A stretch of 51,869 nt of DNA from Vibrio genomosp. F10 str. ZF-129 (lineage in GTDB: Bacteria > Pseudomonadota > Gammaproteobacteria > Enterobacterales > Vibrionaceae), in assembly GCF_000287055.2 (NCBI RefSeq), contig NZ_AJYQ02000024.1, positions 1 to 51,869 of the forward strand. The letters run 5' to 3'. Each line of letters opens with the position of its first letter. Position 1 is the first letter of the stretch. Under the pieces are notes generated by a model. The model saw only the letters and a list, made by a program, of their open reading frames with translations. It did no database searches and was not told the DNA's origin. The translations under genes and the position numbers were made by a program. Below, piece by piece: positions 9,456-17,824 of this stretch.

Positions 9456-10397
9456 TTATCTAAGTAAACGAGTCTTTTCTTTTATGATATTCGTCAACCA
9501 CATCAATGCAGGGTCATTTTCTCTGTCTTTATGCCAAAAAAGAGTATAGGCCATTGCGGGAAATTCAAGAGGTAGAGGCAGTTCAACGAGATCGAGCTGT
9601 TTCGCAATCAGAGAGGTAAAGTGGCTAGGTGCAGTAAAGACAAAATCAGTATAAGTACATAAACTCGCGGCACTATTAAAGTCAGGCACGGTGATGGCAA
9701 TATCTCGCTCTTTTCCAAGATCAGCAAGACGATAATCAAGCAGCCATCGATCATTGCCATCACAGCGGACTTGAACATGACGCAATGCTAGATAGTTATC
9801 GATACCCCATGGGCTAGTCAATACGGGGTGATCTTTACGTACTACACACATCTGAACGTCTTGATAGATTTCTAGCTCGGCAATGTCGCTAGGTGGTAGC
9901 ATCGTCAACTTCGCATCATTAATGTCGATATCTTTACCGGTAATACCAATATCCAATTCGCCCAGTTGAAGCCGCTTAAACGTCTGATCGTCCCACGAGT
10001 GTGTCGAGATATTGAGATTCGGCCCTTGTTGAAAAACAATAGGCATGAAGTGCGGTAAAATTAACGGATAGACACTTTCCACAGCAGCAATATGAAATCG
10101 ATATTCGCTGGTATTCGGACAGAAATCGAGAGGTTGTGTGATGCTTTCCAGTTGATGGATGAGGTTTTCCAAGCGTGGCTTTAAGTATTGGCTTTTTGCT
10201 GTCGGTCTTAAGCCGTGTGAGGTTCGAACAAATAAAGGGTCCTCGAATTGCTCGCGAAGCTTGGATAGTGATTTACTGACTGCGGACTGACTGAGACACA
10301 ATCTTTGTGCAGCCCGAGTGACGCTGCGCTCTTCAATTAAGATATTTAGGCAAACCAATAGGTTTAGGTCTATGCGGGCTAACGCTTCAATCGACAA
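9456..10397 (-). CDS. LysR-family transcriptional regulator
   Basis: 313 residues. The N-terminal winged HTH is clear (RIDLNLLVCLNILIEERSVT, then AAQRLCLSQSAVSKSLSKLR, about residues 8-60), followed by a substrate-binding-like effector domain. The ligand is unknown. It is divergent from the MFS transporter gene, with 105 bases between them, the common layout for a LysR regulator and its target. A candidate operator lies in the gap. It belongs broadly to the NodD/LeuO-like branch judged by the DLNLL start; this is an impression. Confidence 0.92.
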   Translation of the reverse strand: MSIEALARIDLNLLVCLNILIEERSVTRAAQRLCLSQSAVSKSLSKLREQFEDPLFVRTSHGLRPTAKSQYLKPRLENLIHQLESITQPLDFCPNTSEYRFHIAAVESVYPLILPHFMPIVFQQGPNLNISTHSWDDQTFKRLQLGELDIGITGKDIDINDAKLTMLPPSDIAELEIYQDVQMCVVRKDHPVLTSPWGIDNYLALRHVQVRCDGNDRWLLDYRLADLGKERDIAITVPDFNSAASLCTYTDFVFTAPSHFTSLIAKQLDLVELPLPLEFPAMAYTLFWHKDRENDPALMWLTNIIKEKTRLLR

Positions 10398-10422
10398 TGT
10401 GATTTTCCATTTGGGAATATTA

Positions 10423-10438
10423 GGTATGAGTATATACC
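10423..10438. promoter_or_regulatory. Candidate LysR operator in the lysR/MFS intergenic region
   Basis: GGTATGAGTATATACC contains a GGTAT-N6-ATACC inverted repeat with the T-N11-A geometry of LysR sites. A related half, GGTATATAC, recurs at 10493-10501 next to the MFS start. The assignment is inferred from position and symmetry. Confidence 0.4.
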
Positions 10439-10502
10439 ATTAAGACGAATAACATGAATGCGATACACTCTCGCCAATTCAATAATATGATCGGTATATA
10501 CA

Positions 10503-11711
10503 GTGAATACGTCTCAACTCGATACGCCTAAAAGATTACAAATGGCACTACTGACAATGCTAGTGCTGTTTAGCCCATTGGGGATCGATATCTATCTTCC
10601 AGCATTTCCTCTTATGGCGGAAACGTTTCACGTGGAACCGACTCGAATTCAGGACACAATCACATGGTTTTTGTTTGCTATGGGAGTGGGGCAACTCTTT
10701 GCTGGCCCCTTAGCAGATAAACACGGGCGTCGAACAGTTGCATTAGTCGGTGTCAGTATCTACGGTTTGAGTGCTTGCTTGGCGTGGGCCGCACAAACCA
10801 TTGAGTGGATGCTACTAGCAAGGCTACTACAAGGCTTGGGCGCATGTGCGACCGCAGTAGCTGCTTTTGCAACTGTTCGCGATCTGTTTGGGGCAGAAAA
10901 AAGTGGGAGAATGATCAGTTACCTAAACGGTGCGATCTGTTTTATTCCTGCGCTTGCCCCAATTTTTGGTAGCTGGCTAACACAGCAGTTTGGCTGGCGA
11001 TCCAATTTCTCTTTCATGGCTATCTTTGCGTTAGTGGTTGGAGTTGCTCTCTTTTTATATCAAAAAGAGACAAACCCAAGAAAAGCCACAGAAGCGGTAT
11101 TCAAACCGAGCCGATATGCTCAAGTGTTGAAAAACCCAATGTTCGTTTTTCATGCCTCACTTTGTATGCTCGCGATGGCAGTGATACTTGCTTATGTCAC
11201 TTCGGCTCCTGGTGTGCTGATGGAAAGGTATGGCTTATCGATGGATGAGTTTACTTTTTGGTTTGGGGTGAATGCTGTCGTTAACATTATCGCGTGCATG
11301 ACAGCGCCGAAGTGTATGGAAAAACTGGGCACGAGAATGACGATCGTCATTGGTGTTGTGATGCTCAACACTGCCGGTGTCATGATGCTAGCAATGCAAA
11401 GTCAGCAAACGCCATTCGCTTTTATGTTACCTATCTTCGTTTCGTCCGCCGGCTTTGCGTGGGTACTAGGCGCAGCAGCGGGTAAAGCGTTGGCGCCGTT
11501 TGGTGACAAAGCCGGAACAGCAGCGGCTTTATTGGGTCTGTTTCAAATGAGTGGATCTGGCCTCGTAGTCGGTATTATGCAGAGATTATCACTCGAACCA
11601 GAAATGCTAATCACCTTACTTCTTTGGCTTACTGCGCCGAGCTTAATCGTGCTGTGTTCGAAGGTAGGCCATAAATGGCATGAGGTAAGGTTATCAGCCG
11701 AACATAGTTAA
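10503..11711 (+). CDS. MFS drug-resistance transporter, Bcr/CflA type
   Basis: 402 residues with about 12 hydrophobic segments. The N-terminal pattern SPLGIDIYLPAFPLMAE and the loop GPLADKHGRR (MFS motif A) are characteristic of the Bcr/CflA subfamily of proton-coupled drug exporters. The annotated GTG (10503) has no clear Shine-Dalgarno sequence; an in-frame ATG at 10542 (MALLTMLV) is an alternative that begins right at the first membrane segment. The third parS site is embedded at 10624-10639. Probably regulated by the divergent LysR protein. The substrate cannot be predicted. Confidence 0.9.
   Translation: MNTSQLDTPKRLQMALLTMLVLFSPLGIDIYLPAFPLMAETFHVEPTRIQDTITWFLFAMGVGQLFAGPLADKHGRRTVALVGVSIYGLSACLAWAAQTIEWMLLARLLQGLGACATAVAAFATVRDLFGAEKSGRMISYLNGAICFIPALAPIFGSWLTQQFGWRSNFSFMAIFALVVGVALFLYQKETNPRKATEAVFKPSRYAQVLKNPMFVFHASLCMLAMAVILAYVTSAPGVLMERYGLSMDEFTFWFGVNAVVNIIACMTAPKCMEKLGTRMTIVIGVVMLNTAGVMMLAMQSQQTPFAFMLPIFVSSAGFAWVLGAAAGKALAPFGDKAGTAAALLGLFQMSGSGLVVGIMQRLSLEPEMLITLLLWLTAPSLIVLCSKVGHKWHEVRLSAEHS
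10624..10639. promoter_or_regulatory. parS site 3 (ParB-binding), inside the MFS gene
   Basis: CGTTTCACGTGGAACC; its reverse complement GGTTCCACGTGAAACG carries the core GTTCCACGTGAAAC, the asymmetric variant of parS. It differs from the site at 7374 only at outer and one inner position, and is encoded as Thr-Phe-His-Val-Glu-Pro in the transporter. Confidence 0.8.
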
Positions 11712-11794
11712 TATGATGTGTTATTAGTGTCAAAACAGGTGTATATTTAACCTCTTACGATTAATACATATTATGCACTGGATAACCAATAATA

Positions 11795-12076
11795 ATGTCG
11801 ATGACAACTTACGAGATGGCCCGAGTTCTTGAACAGTTAGAAGATGCACCAGAAAAAATCATGTTTGGTAAAATTCTTAACGAGATGGGAAACCAAAGTG
11901 GTGAGCGTATTCGTAGTGCGGCTAAGCAGGTTCCTATCGATGTACTAAAAGATATCGTTTTTCAATTTCAACAGGTTATAGAGTCAAGAAAAGGCGAGCA
12001 GGTAGAAACGTTAGCCAAGCAGCTAGCCGAGCAAGGCATTTCCGCTGAAGAATTAAAAGCGTATTTAGCTCGTTAA
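11795..12076 (+). CDS. Small hypothetical protein, H-NS-like helical region
   Basis: 93 residues, predicted almost entirely helical, no membrane segment or signal peptide. I do not recognise a named family. The C-terminal stretch (ESRKGEQVETLAKQL, then AEQGISAEELKAYL) resembles the end of the H-NS oligomerisation region (EQIAKDGIDPAELV in Vibrio H-NS), but the H-NS DNA-binding motif (W-GQGR-P) is absent. A role as an H-NS modulator is only a hypothesis. Start: two ATGs in frame (11795, 11801), weak RBS. It stands alone between the MFS gene and a shared terminator with asnC. Confidence 0.75.
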   Translation: MSMTTYEMARVLEQLEDAPEKIMFGKILNEMGNQSGERIRSAAKQVPIDVLKDIVFQFQQVIESRKGEQVETLAKQLAEQGISAEELKAYLAR

Positions 12077-12104
12077 TCGCATTGTTCCGTTAATGGATTC
12101 ATCG

Positions 12105-12136
12105 AAATGGCCTCACTTTTTAGTGAGGCCATTTTT
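12105..12136. terminator. Bidirectional terminator
   Basis: Stem AAATGGCCTCACT/AGTGAGGCCATTT with a short T loop and flanking A and T runs, located between two converging genes (the 93-residue ORF and asnC). Confidence 0.9.
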
Positions 12137-12181
12137 AATGCTATAGAATATCTCGAACATCGTACAACAGATAACGGGCCG

Positions 12182-12640
12182 TTACGGATTCACATTGCGA
12201 TTAATGGGGTTTTGCAGAGAAATCAGTGTCTCTGTAGACTGAACTTCATCAATGGCTTGTAGCTTGTCGATCAGAACATACTGCAGCTCTTCAATAGACT
12301 TACACATAAGCTTGACAAAAATGTTGTAGGCGCCAGTCGTGTAATAAGCTTCGACAACTTCTTCAAGTGCATTGAGCTTAGCAATCGCAGAATGATAATC
12401 TCTTGCCGCATTCAAGTTTATTCCAATAAAACAGCAAACGTCATAGCCGAGTTTCTTGGTGTTAACGATCACCTCTGTTCCTTGAATAATATCGGCTGAC
12501 TTCATCTTTTCAATTCTAACGTGAATCGTGGCAGGGCTGACATCGAAGCTTTTCGCCATTTCAGCGTAAGGTTTACGAGCGTCTTCCATCAAAGTTTTGA
12601 GTATGGCCCGGTCTAGGTCATCGAGCTTAGCTTGTTGCAT
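12182..12640 (-). CDS. asnC: Transcriptional regulator AsnC (Lrp/AsnC family)
   Basis: 152 residues, the same length as E. coli AsnC and alike along its whole length: LDDLDRAILKTLMEDARKPY and SPATIHVRIEKMK in the HTH, LGYDVCCFIGI, EAYYTTGAYNIFVKLMC, and the C-terminal QSTETLISLQNPI in the ligand-binding RAM domain. AsnC senses asparagine and in E. coli activates the divergent asnA; here no asnA is adjacent, since rsmJ lies on the other side. Autoregulation from the 314-base upstream gap is likely, by analogy. Confidence 0.93.
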   Translation of the reverse strand: MQQAKLDDLDRAILKTLMEDARKPYAEMAKSFDVSPATIHVRIEKMKSADIIQGTEVIVNTKKLGYDVCCFIGINLNAARDYHSAIAKLNALEEVVEAYYTTGAYNIFVKLMCKSIEELQYVLIDKLQAIDEVQSTETLISLQNPINRNVNP

Positions 12641-12954
12641 TTAATCACCGCGATTGTGAGGAACAAAAGAGAAACGCACTTAGTATATTTTATCAACAGC
12701 GATGTTACTATTATCAATTGATTGCATTCCTTGTTCCATGCTGATGCTCGATTTTCATCTTTCCCCGAGTCATGACTTTGTTTCATTATTTAGCCGGGTG
12801 GTCTGATATTGCCATGACATCAAAATGCAGCTTGGAATCGATCTAAATTATGACTAATGCAATGGTCATAGAAACCCAAGAAAGCGCCGAGAAAAACAGG
12901 TAGACTTCTGCCGTTCATTATATTGTATTTACTGACTGACATCTGGAGCCAACT
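12641..12954. other. Intergenic region between asnC and rsmJ
   Basis: 314 bases between divergent genes. They must hold the asnC and rsmJ promoters. A Shine-Dalgarno GGAG at 12944-12947 precedes the rsmJ TTG start. I see no ORF with a convincing ribosome site, no strong terminator hairpin and no RNA family that I recognise. Confidence 0.5.
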
Positions 12955-13734
12955 TTGCAGTTACAACTGATTTGCGAAGACGCATCACAACAAGATAACT
13001 TAGATGGCTTAGCCAAGCGCTGGAGGCTGAAACACGATAACTCGAGTATGTTTGCGTTGGTGCTAACCGATGAGCATTTAGAATTACGCAAATTAGACGA
13101 ACCCAAACTGGGGGCCATTTTTGTCGACCTCGTTGGTGGTGCCGTTGGTCATCGTCGTAAGTTTGGTGGTGGAAAAGGACAAGCAATAGCCAAAGCCGCA
13201 GGGCTTAATAAAGGAGCGACCCCCACGGTTCTTGATGCAACGGCGGGGTTAGGGCGCGATGCCTTTGTGTTAGCGTCTTTAGGCTGCCAGGTTCAAATGG
13301 TCGAACGTCACCCGGTTGTTGCAGCACTACTTGATGATGGGCTCTCGAGAGCAAAACAAGACAGTGAGATTGGACATTGGGTAACAGAAAGAATGTCACT
13401 CATACATGCCTCTAGTCACGATGCTTTAACATCACTAATTGAAGACAAAAGCTTTGTTCAACCTGATATCGTGTATCTTGATCCTATGTATCCACATCCA
13501 GAGAATAAGAAAAAATCGGCACTTGTTAAAAAAGAGATGCGTGTTTTTCAGTCGCTAGTCGGGGCTGACAATGATGCCGATGATTTATTAACTCCCGCTT
13601 TGGCGCTTGCCACTAAGCGAGTGGTGGTAAAACGCCCTGATTATGCTCCATGGCTAGGTGACAGAAAACCCGCTATGGCGATAGAAACCAAGAAGAACCG
13701 CTTTGATGTTTATGTAAAGGCATCGATGAGTTAA
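12955..13734 (+). CDS. rsmJ: 16S rRNA (guanine1516-N2)-methyltransferase RsmJ
   Basis: 259 residues, E. coli RsmJ (YhiQ) 250. It methylates G1516 of 16S rRNA with SAM. Diagnostic parts: [18 protein letters not shown], the SAM-binding [17 protein letters not shown], the MVERHP acidic loop, and the catalytic-type [20 protein letters not shown]. The start is TTG at 12955 with TGGAG seven bases upstream, and no nearby ATG preserves the conserved N-terminus. In E. coli rsmJ also lies close to uspA/uspB, so the neighbourhood supports the call. Confidence 0.93.
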   Translation: MQLQLICEDASQQDNLDGLAKRWRLKHDNSSMFALVLTDEHLELRKLDEPKLGAIFVDLVGGAVGHRRKFGGGKGQAIAKAAGLNKGATPTVLDATAGLGRDAFVLASLGCQVQMVERHPVVAALLDDGLSRAKQDSEIGHWVTERMSLIHASSHDALTSLIEDKSFVQPDIVYLDPMYPHPENKKKSALVKKEMRVFQSLVGADNDADDLLTPALALATKRVVVKRPDYAPWLGDRKPAMAIETKKNRFDVYVKASMS

Positions 13735-13811
13735 TACAGTAAGTGACTAAAGAAATCAGTGACTAAAAATAACAAGCATAAAAGCCGTTACGACACGTTA
13801 CTCAATAAAAA

Positions 13812-13832
13812 CGCTCACTAAATGAGTGAGCG
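13812..13832 (-). terminator. Terminator for the DMT transporter gene
   Basis: Stem CGCTCACT/AGTGAGCG with a 5-base loop. Read on the minus strand it is followed by five T residues, suiting the leftward transporter gene; on the plus strand the T run is weak, so it may serve rsmJ less well. Confidence 0.7.
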
Positions 13833-13933
13833 CTTTAAGTTTCTGGTTTTTAGATAAGACTTTAGGCACGGCTTTTAGATAAAGTCTTCAAGAGAGTAAC
13901 GACTCCGTATTTCCCCAGGCAACCAGTATGGAT

Positions 13934-14803
13934 CTAAGCCTGTTGTTCAACCCGCTTTTTTACCCATGTTTCATTGACCCACAGTGAAAGCAAAATAATC
14001 AGTCCACCAATAGATAAACTCACAAGGTCTACATCTCGATTCCAAATGACAATGTTTACTATAAGCCCAGCTGGGACAAGGAGGTTATTCATCACGGCGA
14101 GAGCGCCGGCATTCACAAGGCATGCCCCTTTATTCCATAGAAAGTAGCCGGCACCAGAAGCGATCACACCCAGATAAATCAAAACGCCCCACTGCAATGA
14201 GGTGGTAGGCAAATTATCGATATTGCCCATCAGAGCAAATGCGATGGTCGCAACACACAGGGCACCAAAATAAAAATAGCCAAAAATAGAATGGTGAGGT
14301 AGCTCTGTGGCTTCTTGCTCCATTACATACTTATAGCTGACTTGTCCGATCGCAAAGCAAAGGTTAGCACCTTGAACCACTAAGAATCCGAGTAAAAAGT
14401 TGTCATTTACGCCCGAAAATTTAATGAAAGCAGCCCCAGATACCGCTATTGCTGCGGTGACTAAGTACCAGGGCGAAAAACGTTGTTTAAGCAGGTCATA
14501 AATCAGCGTCACATAGATGGGGGTGAAAACGGTGAACAACAGGACTTCAGGAACAGAAAGCAACAAGAACGATTGGTAATAGAAGCAGTACATAAGACCA
14601 AGTTGTATGCCCCCAATACACATCAGTTTCAATTTCAATGTATTAGCGACACCCCGGAACTGGGTAAAAGGAATAAACACAAGGCTTGCTAAAGCAACGC
14701 GTATCCAGACTGAGAACCAAGAATCAACCTGACCGGCCAGATAAACACCGATCAAACTAAACGAAAATGCCCAAAGTAGGGTAACGGCAGAAAGATAAAA
14801 CAT
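13934..14803 (-). CDS. EamA-type DMT transporter
   Basis: 289 residues with ten hydrophobic segments and two EamA repeats (about 1-135 and 150-285), the drug/metabolite transporter fold of the inner membrane. The first segment (LLWAFSFSLIGVYLAG) and the SVWIRVALASLVFIPF helix are typical. The substrate is unknown; relatives move amino acids or other metabolites. No tight operon partner: rsmJ converges on it and uspA is 87 bases upstream on the same strand. Confidence 0.88.
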   Translation of the reverse strand: MFYLSAVTLLWAFSFSLIGVYLAGQVDSWFSVWIRVALASLVFIPFTQFRGVANTLKLKLMCIGGIQLGLMYCFYYQSFLLLSVPEVLLFTVFTPIYVTLIYDLLKQRFSPWYLVTAAIAVSGAAFIKFSGVNDNFLLGFLVVQGANLCFAIGQVSYKYVMEQEATELPHHSIFGYFYFGALCVATIAFALMGNIDNLPTTSLQWGVLIYLGVIASGAGYFLWNKGACLVNAGALAVMNNLLVPAGLIVNIVIWNRDVDLVSLSIGGLIILLSLWVNETWVKKRVEQQA

Positions 14804-14890
14804 AAATAAGATTCATTATCAAAAAGATAGCTGCAGTTTACCCTAATTGGTATTGGTTATAAATAGAACGTTCTACCCCGCTAATATCGC

Positions 14891-15316
14891 TTAATCGGTC
14901 AGCGGCACAACCAGCATATCGACGGGAGAGCTATTGATAAGCTGGCGAGTCGATGAGAGTAACTTACTCCAGAAGTCTTGGTGGTGCCCGCACACGACCA
15001 AATCAAAGTTGTGTTCATTGATGGTGTCGCATAGCTCATTACTGAGATCCCCACTTCCAATTAAGGTGTGTTTAATTGGGTATTGAGCATGATCCGCTAA
15101 TTCTTGTAATTGCGCTTGAGACGATTCCATTGCTTGATGCTGTGTTTCGGCAAGATTGATGTCGATAAGACCGGTATAAAGCTCCGCATAGTTTACATCG
15201 ATATGAATAAAAGAAAGCTTAGCGTTCAGAGGTTTGGCGAGTGCAGCGGCCTTATCAACCAGTAATTTGCTGTCTTCAGAAAGGTCGACTGCGACTAAGA
15301 TATGTTGATAGCTCAT
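14891..15316 (-). CDS. uspA: Universal stress protein UspA
   Basis: 141 residues, close throughout to E. coli UspA (144): the start [20 protein letters not shown], the [18 protein letters not shown] segment, and [16 protein letters not shown]. Like E. coli UspA it lacks the G-2x-G-9x-G(S/T) ATP-binding loop of ATP-binding Usp proteins. Cytoplasmic, induced by growth arrest in relatives. RBS AGGAGAG precedes the ATG. It is divergent from ferritin, and uspB follows ferritin, a variant of the E. coli uspA-uspB pair. Confidence 0.93.
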   Translation of the reverse strand: MSYQHILVAVDLSEDSKLLVDKAAALAKPLNAKLSFIHIDVNYAELYTGLIDINLAETQHQAMESSQAQLQELADHAQYPIKHTLIGSGDLSNELCDTINEHNFDLVVCGHHQDFWSKLLSSTRQLINSSPVDMLVVPLTD

Positions 15317-15474
15317 TTGGATCTCTCCTATTTTATTGGGATAGGATTACTCTAGCATCAGTGAATAAGGATTATTGCTGTTGTGATCTCATATCCACAT
15401 TGAGTAATGAACATGTTATTGTTTGATTAATAGATTTAGTCAATGCAGTTAGATAGTTGAAATAGGGGAAAAAA

Positions 15475-16002
15475 ATGTTACCAAAAGCCATGGTTGAGCA
15501 ATTGAATGAGCAAATAAACCTAGAATTTTTCTCATCCAACCTATACTTACAAATGAGTGCTTGGTGTGAAGACAAAGGATTTGAAGGTGCGGCTGAGTTT
15601 TTACGAGGTCATGCCGTTGAAGAAATGCAGCATATGCAGCGTCTTTTTACTTACGTAAGTGAGACGGGTGCAATGCCGATACTTGGTGTCATTGAAGCGC
15701 CACAACATGAATTTGAAAGTTTAGGTGCCGTGTTTCGTTTGACTTATGAACATGAGCAAATGATCACTGAAAAAATCAATAAACTTGCTCATGTGGCCTT
15801 CACTAATCAAGACTACTCAACGTTTAACTTCTTGCAGTGGTACGTTGCTGAACAGCACGAGGAAGAGAAGTTGTTTAAAGGGATATTAGATAAGCTAGAG
15901 TTAGTGGGTGAAGATGGTAAGGCACTGTTCTTTATCGACAAAGATCTAGCTGTACTAGCTAAAGAAGGTTCATCTTCTATTATGGATGCTGTTGCTGAGT
16001 AA
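15475..16002 (+). CDS. ftnA: Non-heme ferritin FtnA
   Basis: 175 residues, a four-helix-bundle ferritin that oxidises Fe(II) and stores the iron in a 24-subunit shell. Ferroxidase ligands are recognisable: E17 in [12 protein letters not shown], the E-x2-H motif (EEMQHM), and the later E/Q cluster in YEHEQM and [17 protein letters not shown] before the ATG. Located between the divergent uspA and uspB. A Fur, RyhB or stress link is plausible but no clear operator is visible. Confidence 0.95.
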   Translation: MLPKAMVEQLNEQINLEFFSSNLYLQMSAWCEDKGFEGAAEFLRGHAVEEMQHMQRLFTYVSETGAMPILGVIEAPQHEFESLGAVFRLTYEHEQMITEKINKLAHVAFTNQDYSTFNFLQWYVAEQHEEEKLFKGILDKLELVGEDGKALFFIDKDLAVLAKEGSSSIMDAVAE

Positions 16003-16074
16003 CATCAGCAAAAAGACAATTCACTGAGTCGTCTTTTCTTTTCAAGCATTGATAGAAGATGTAGGGAGGAGAAG

Positions 16075-16398
16075 ATGATCAGTGGAGACACGATTTTATT
16101 AGCGTTGCTATTAGTGACCGGGCTCAATGTGGTTCGATACTTAACGGCGCTGCGTTCATTAATCTATATTATGCGAGAAGCTCATCCCTTGCTTTATCAG
16201 CAAGTAGATGGTGGTGGGTTTTTTACCACCCATGGTAATATGACCAAGCAAGTTCGCCTTTATAGCTACTTAAAAACCAAAGAGTATCATCATCATCATG
16301 ACCCAGTGTTTACTGGCAAATGTGACCGAGTAAGAGAGCTCTTTATTCTTTCTTGTGGTTTATTGAGTGTGACGCTGCTGATCGCTTTTATGGTTTGA
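16075..16398 (+). CDS. uspB: Universal stress protein UspB
   Basis: 107 residues, E. coli UspB 111. An inner-membrane protein with one hydrophobic helix at each end (about 4-22 and 86-106). The conserved core [24 protein letters not shown] leaves little doubt. In E. coli it is sigma-S induced and affects ethanol resistance; its mechanism is unclear. It has an excellent RBS (GGGAGGAG) seven bases before the ATG. Confidence 0.93.
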   Translation: MISGDTILLALLLVTGLNVVRYLTALRSLIYIMREAHPLLYQQVDGGGFFTTHGNMTKQVRLYSYLKTKEYHHHHDPVFTGKCDRVRELFILSCGLLSVTLLIAFMV

Positions 16399-16469
16399 TT
16401 CGTTATTGAATCAATCAAGACTTCAAATTGGCATTCCGTTTATTTGGAGTTAGAATACGATACCATCGT

Positions 16470-16497
16470 AAGGATGTGCTTTTGCACATCCTTTTTT
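16470..16497 (+). terminator. Intrinsic terminator after uspB
   Basis: Stem AGGATGTGC/GCACATCCT with a TTTT loop and six T residues, just ahead of yhiN, which therefore has its own promoter or depends on readthrough. Confidence 0.9.
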
Positions 16498-16528
16498 ATT
16501 TGTCGAGCCATTACAGAAGAGCAATAAC

Positions 16529-17716
16529 ATGAGTAACCAATTTGATGTCGTTATTATTGGCGCGGGCGCAGCGGGATTAATGTGTGCTGCTGAAGCGGGC
16601 AAGAGAGGACGAACGGTTCTATTGGTTGACCATGCAAAAAAGCCAGGTCGAAAAATTCTGATTTCGGGTGGTGGTCGCTGTAACTTTACCAACTATGATG
16701 TTTCCGCTAATAACTTCTTGTGTAAAAATCCACACTTCGTTAAGTCGGCGCTTTCCCAATATACCAACTGGGATTTCATTTCCTTGGTCAGCAAACATGG
16801 GATTGAGTTTGAGGAGCGTGAGCACGGGCAGCTGTTTTGTGTCGATTCCGCCAAACAAATTGTTCGCATGTTACTCGATGAGTGCCAGCTCGATAGTGTC
16901 ACTCAGCGTTACCAAGCCAACATCACTCGTGTTGAACAAAATGAAACGGGCTTCACCCTTGATATCGATAGTGATGTGATTGAATGTCAGTCATTAGTGG
17001 TGGCAACAGGGGGGCTATCGATGCCCAAATTAGGTGCAACCCCATACGGCTATAAGATTGCTGAACAGTTCGGTTTACCCGTGATACCTACAACCGCAGG
17101 CCTTGTTCCATTTACCCTGCACAATAAAGACAAAGATGATTTGGCCGGCCTATCGGGTGTTGCTCTTCCTACCGAGGTGACCACGCAAGATGGCACACTC
17201 TTTAAAGAGGCGTTACTCTTCACTCATCGTGGATTGTCTGGCCCATCGATACTGCAAGTGTCATCATTTTGGAAACCAGGACAAAGCGTGTCGATTAACT
17301 TAATCCCTAATGATGATGTCGAACTGTTACTCATCGAATCGAGAGAAAAACACCCGAATCAAAGCTTGAAGAACACCTTAGCAAAGGTCCTTCCTAAGCG
17401 GTTAGTTGAAGTGCTTATTGAGCGTAAAGAGTTCATTGATAAGCCTTTAAAGCAGTTGACCCCTAAAGAACAGGAAGCGATTGTTTCCTTGCTCGAAAAT
17501 TGGAAAGTTGCACCCAATGGTACCGAGGGGTATAGAACGGCTGAAGTGACTTTGGGCGGTGTCGATACTGATTGTGTATCATCGAAAACCATGGAGTGTA
17601 AGAGCGTTTCAGGGCTCTATTTTATTGGCGAAGTGATGGATGTTTCGGGTTGGCTTGGTGGATACAATTTCCAGTGGGCTTGGTCAAGCGGTTTTGTCGC
17701 AGGGCAATGGGTTTAG
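16529..17716 (+). CDS. yhiN: YhiN/HI0933-family FAD-dependent oxidoreductase
   Basis: 395 residues. Rossmann FAD-binding start DVVIIGAGAAGLMCAAEAGK, then the family-specific KKPGRKILISGGGRCNFTN, a second nucleotide-associated segment VVATGGLSMPKLGATPYGY, and the C-terminal GLYFIGEVMDVSGWLGGYNF. Catalytic role in proteobacteria is not established; distant relatives include a bile-acid-processing enzyme and a reductase. In E. coli yhiN is a close neighbour of uspB, as here. Confidence 0.9.
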   Translation: MSNQFDVVIIGAGAAGLMCAAEAGKRGRTVLLVDHAKKPGRKILISGGGRCNFTNYDVSANNFLCKNPHFVKSALSQYTNWDFISLVSKHGIEFEEREHGQLFCVDSAKQIVRMLLDECQLDSVTQRYQANITRVEQNETGFTLDIDSDVIECQSLVVATGGLSMPKLGATPYGYKIAEQFGLPVIPTTAGLVPFTLHNKDKDDLAGLSGVALPTEVTTQDGTLFKEALLFTHRGLSGPSILQVSSFWKPGQSVSINLIPNDDVELLLIESREKHPNQSLKNTLAKVLPKRLVEVLIERKEFIDKPLKQLTPKEQEAIVSLLENWKVAPNGTEGYRTAEVTLGGVDTDCVSSKTMECKSVSGLYFIGEVMDVSGWLGGYNFQWAWSSGFVAGQWV

Positions 17717-17733
17717 TGAATTAAAACAACCTA

Positions 17734-17759
17734 GACTCCCCCATGTTCTGGGGGAGGTC
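17734..17759. repeat. GC-rich hairpin after yhiN without T tract
   Basis: GACTCCCCC and GGGGGAGGTC flank a short ATGTTCT centre, giving a long, stable stem with small imperfections. No run of T follows on either strand, so it may be a weak or Rho-assisted terminator, or an mRNA-end stabiliser, shared by the converging yhiN and GGDEF/EAL genes. Confidence 0.6.
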
Positions 17760-17824
17760 AGTAGACCGTCGCTAATATTGCGGCCATGACTCATTAATCC
17801 CATTTAATTCAATCTATCAGCGAG

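Noticed and set aside
15360..15410. CRP site TGTGATCTCATATCCACA between uspA and ftnA
   Set aside because: The right half and spacing deviate from TGTGA-N6-TCACA; not convincing by eye.
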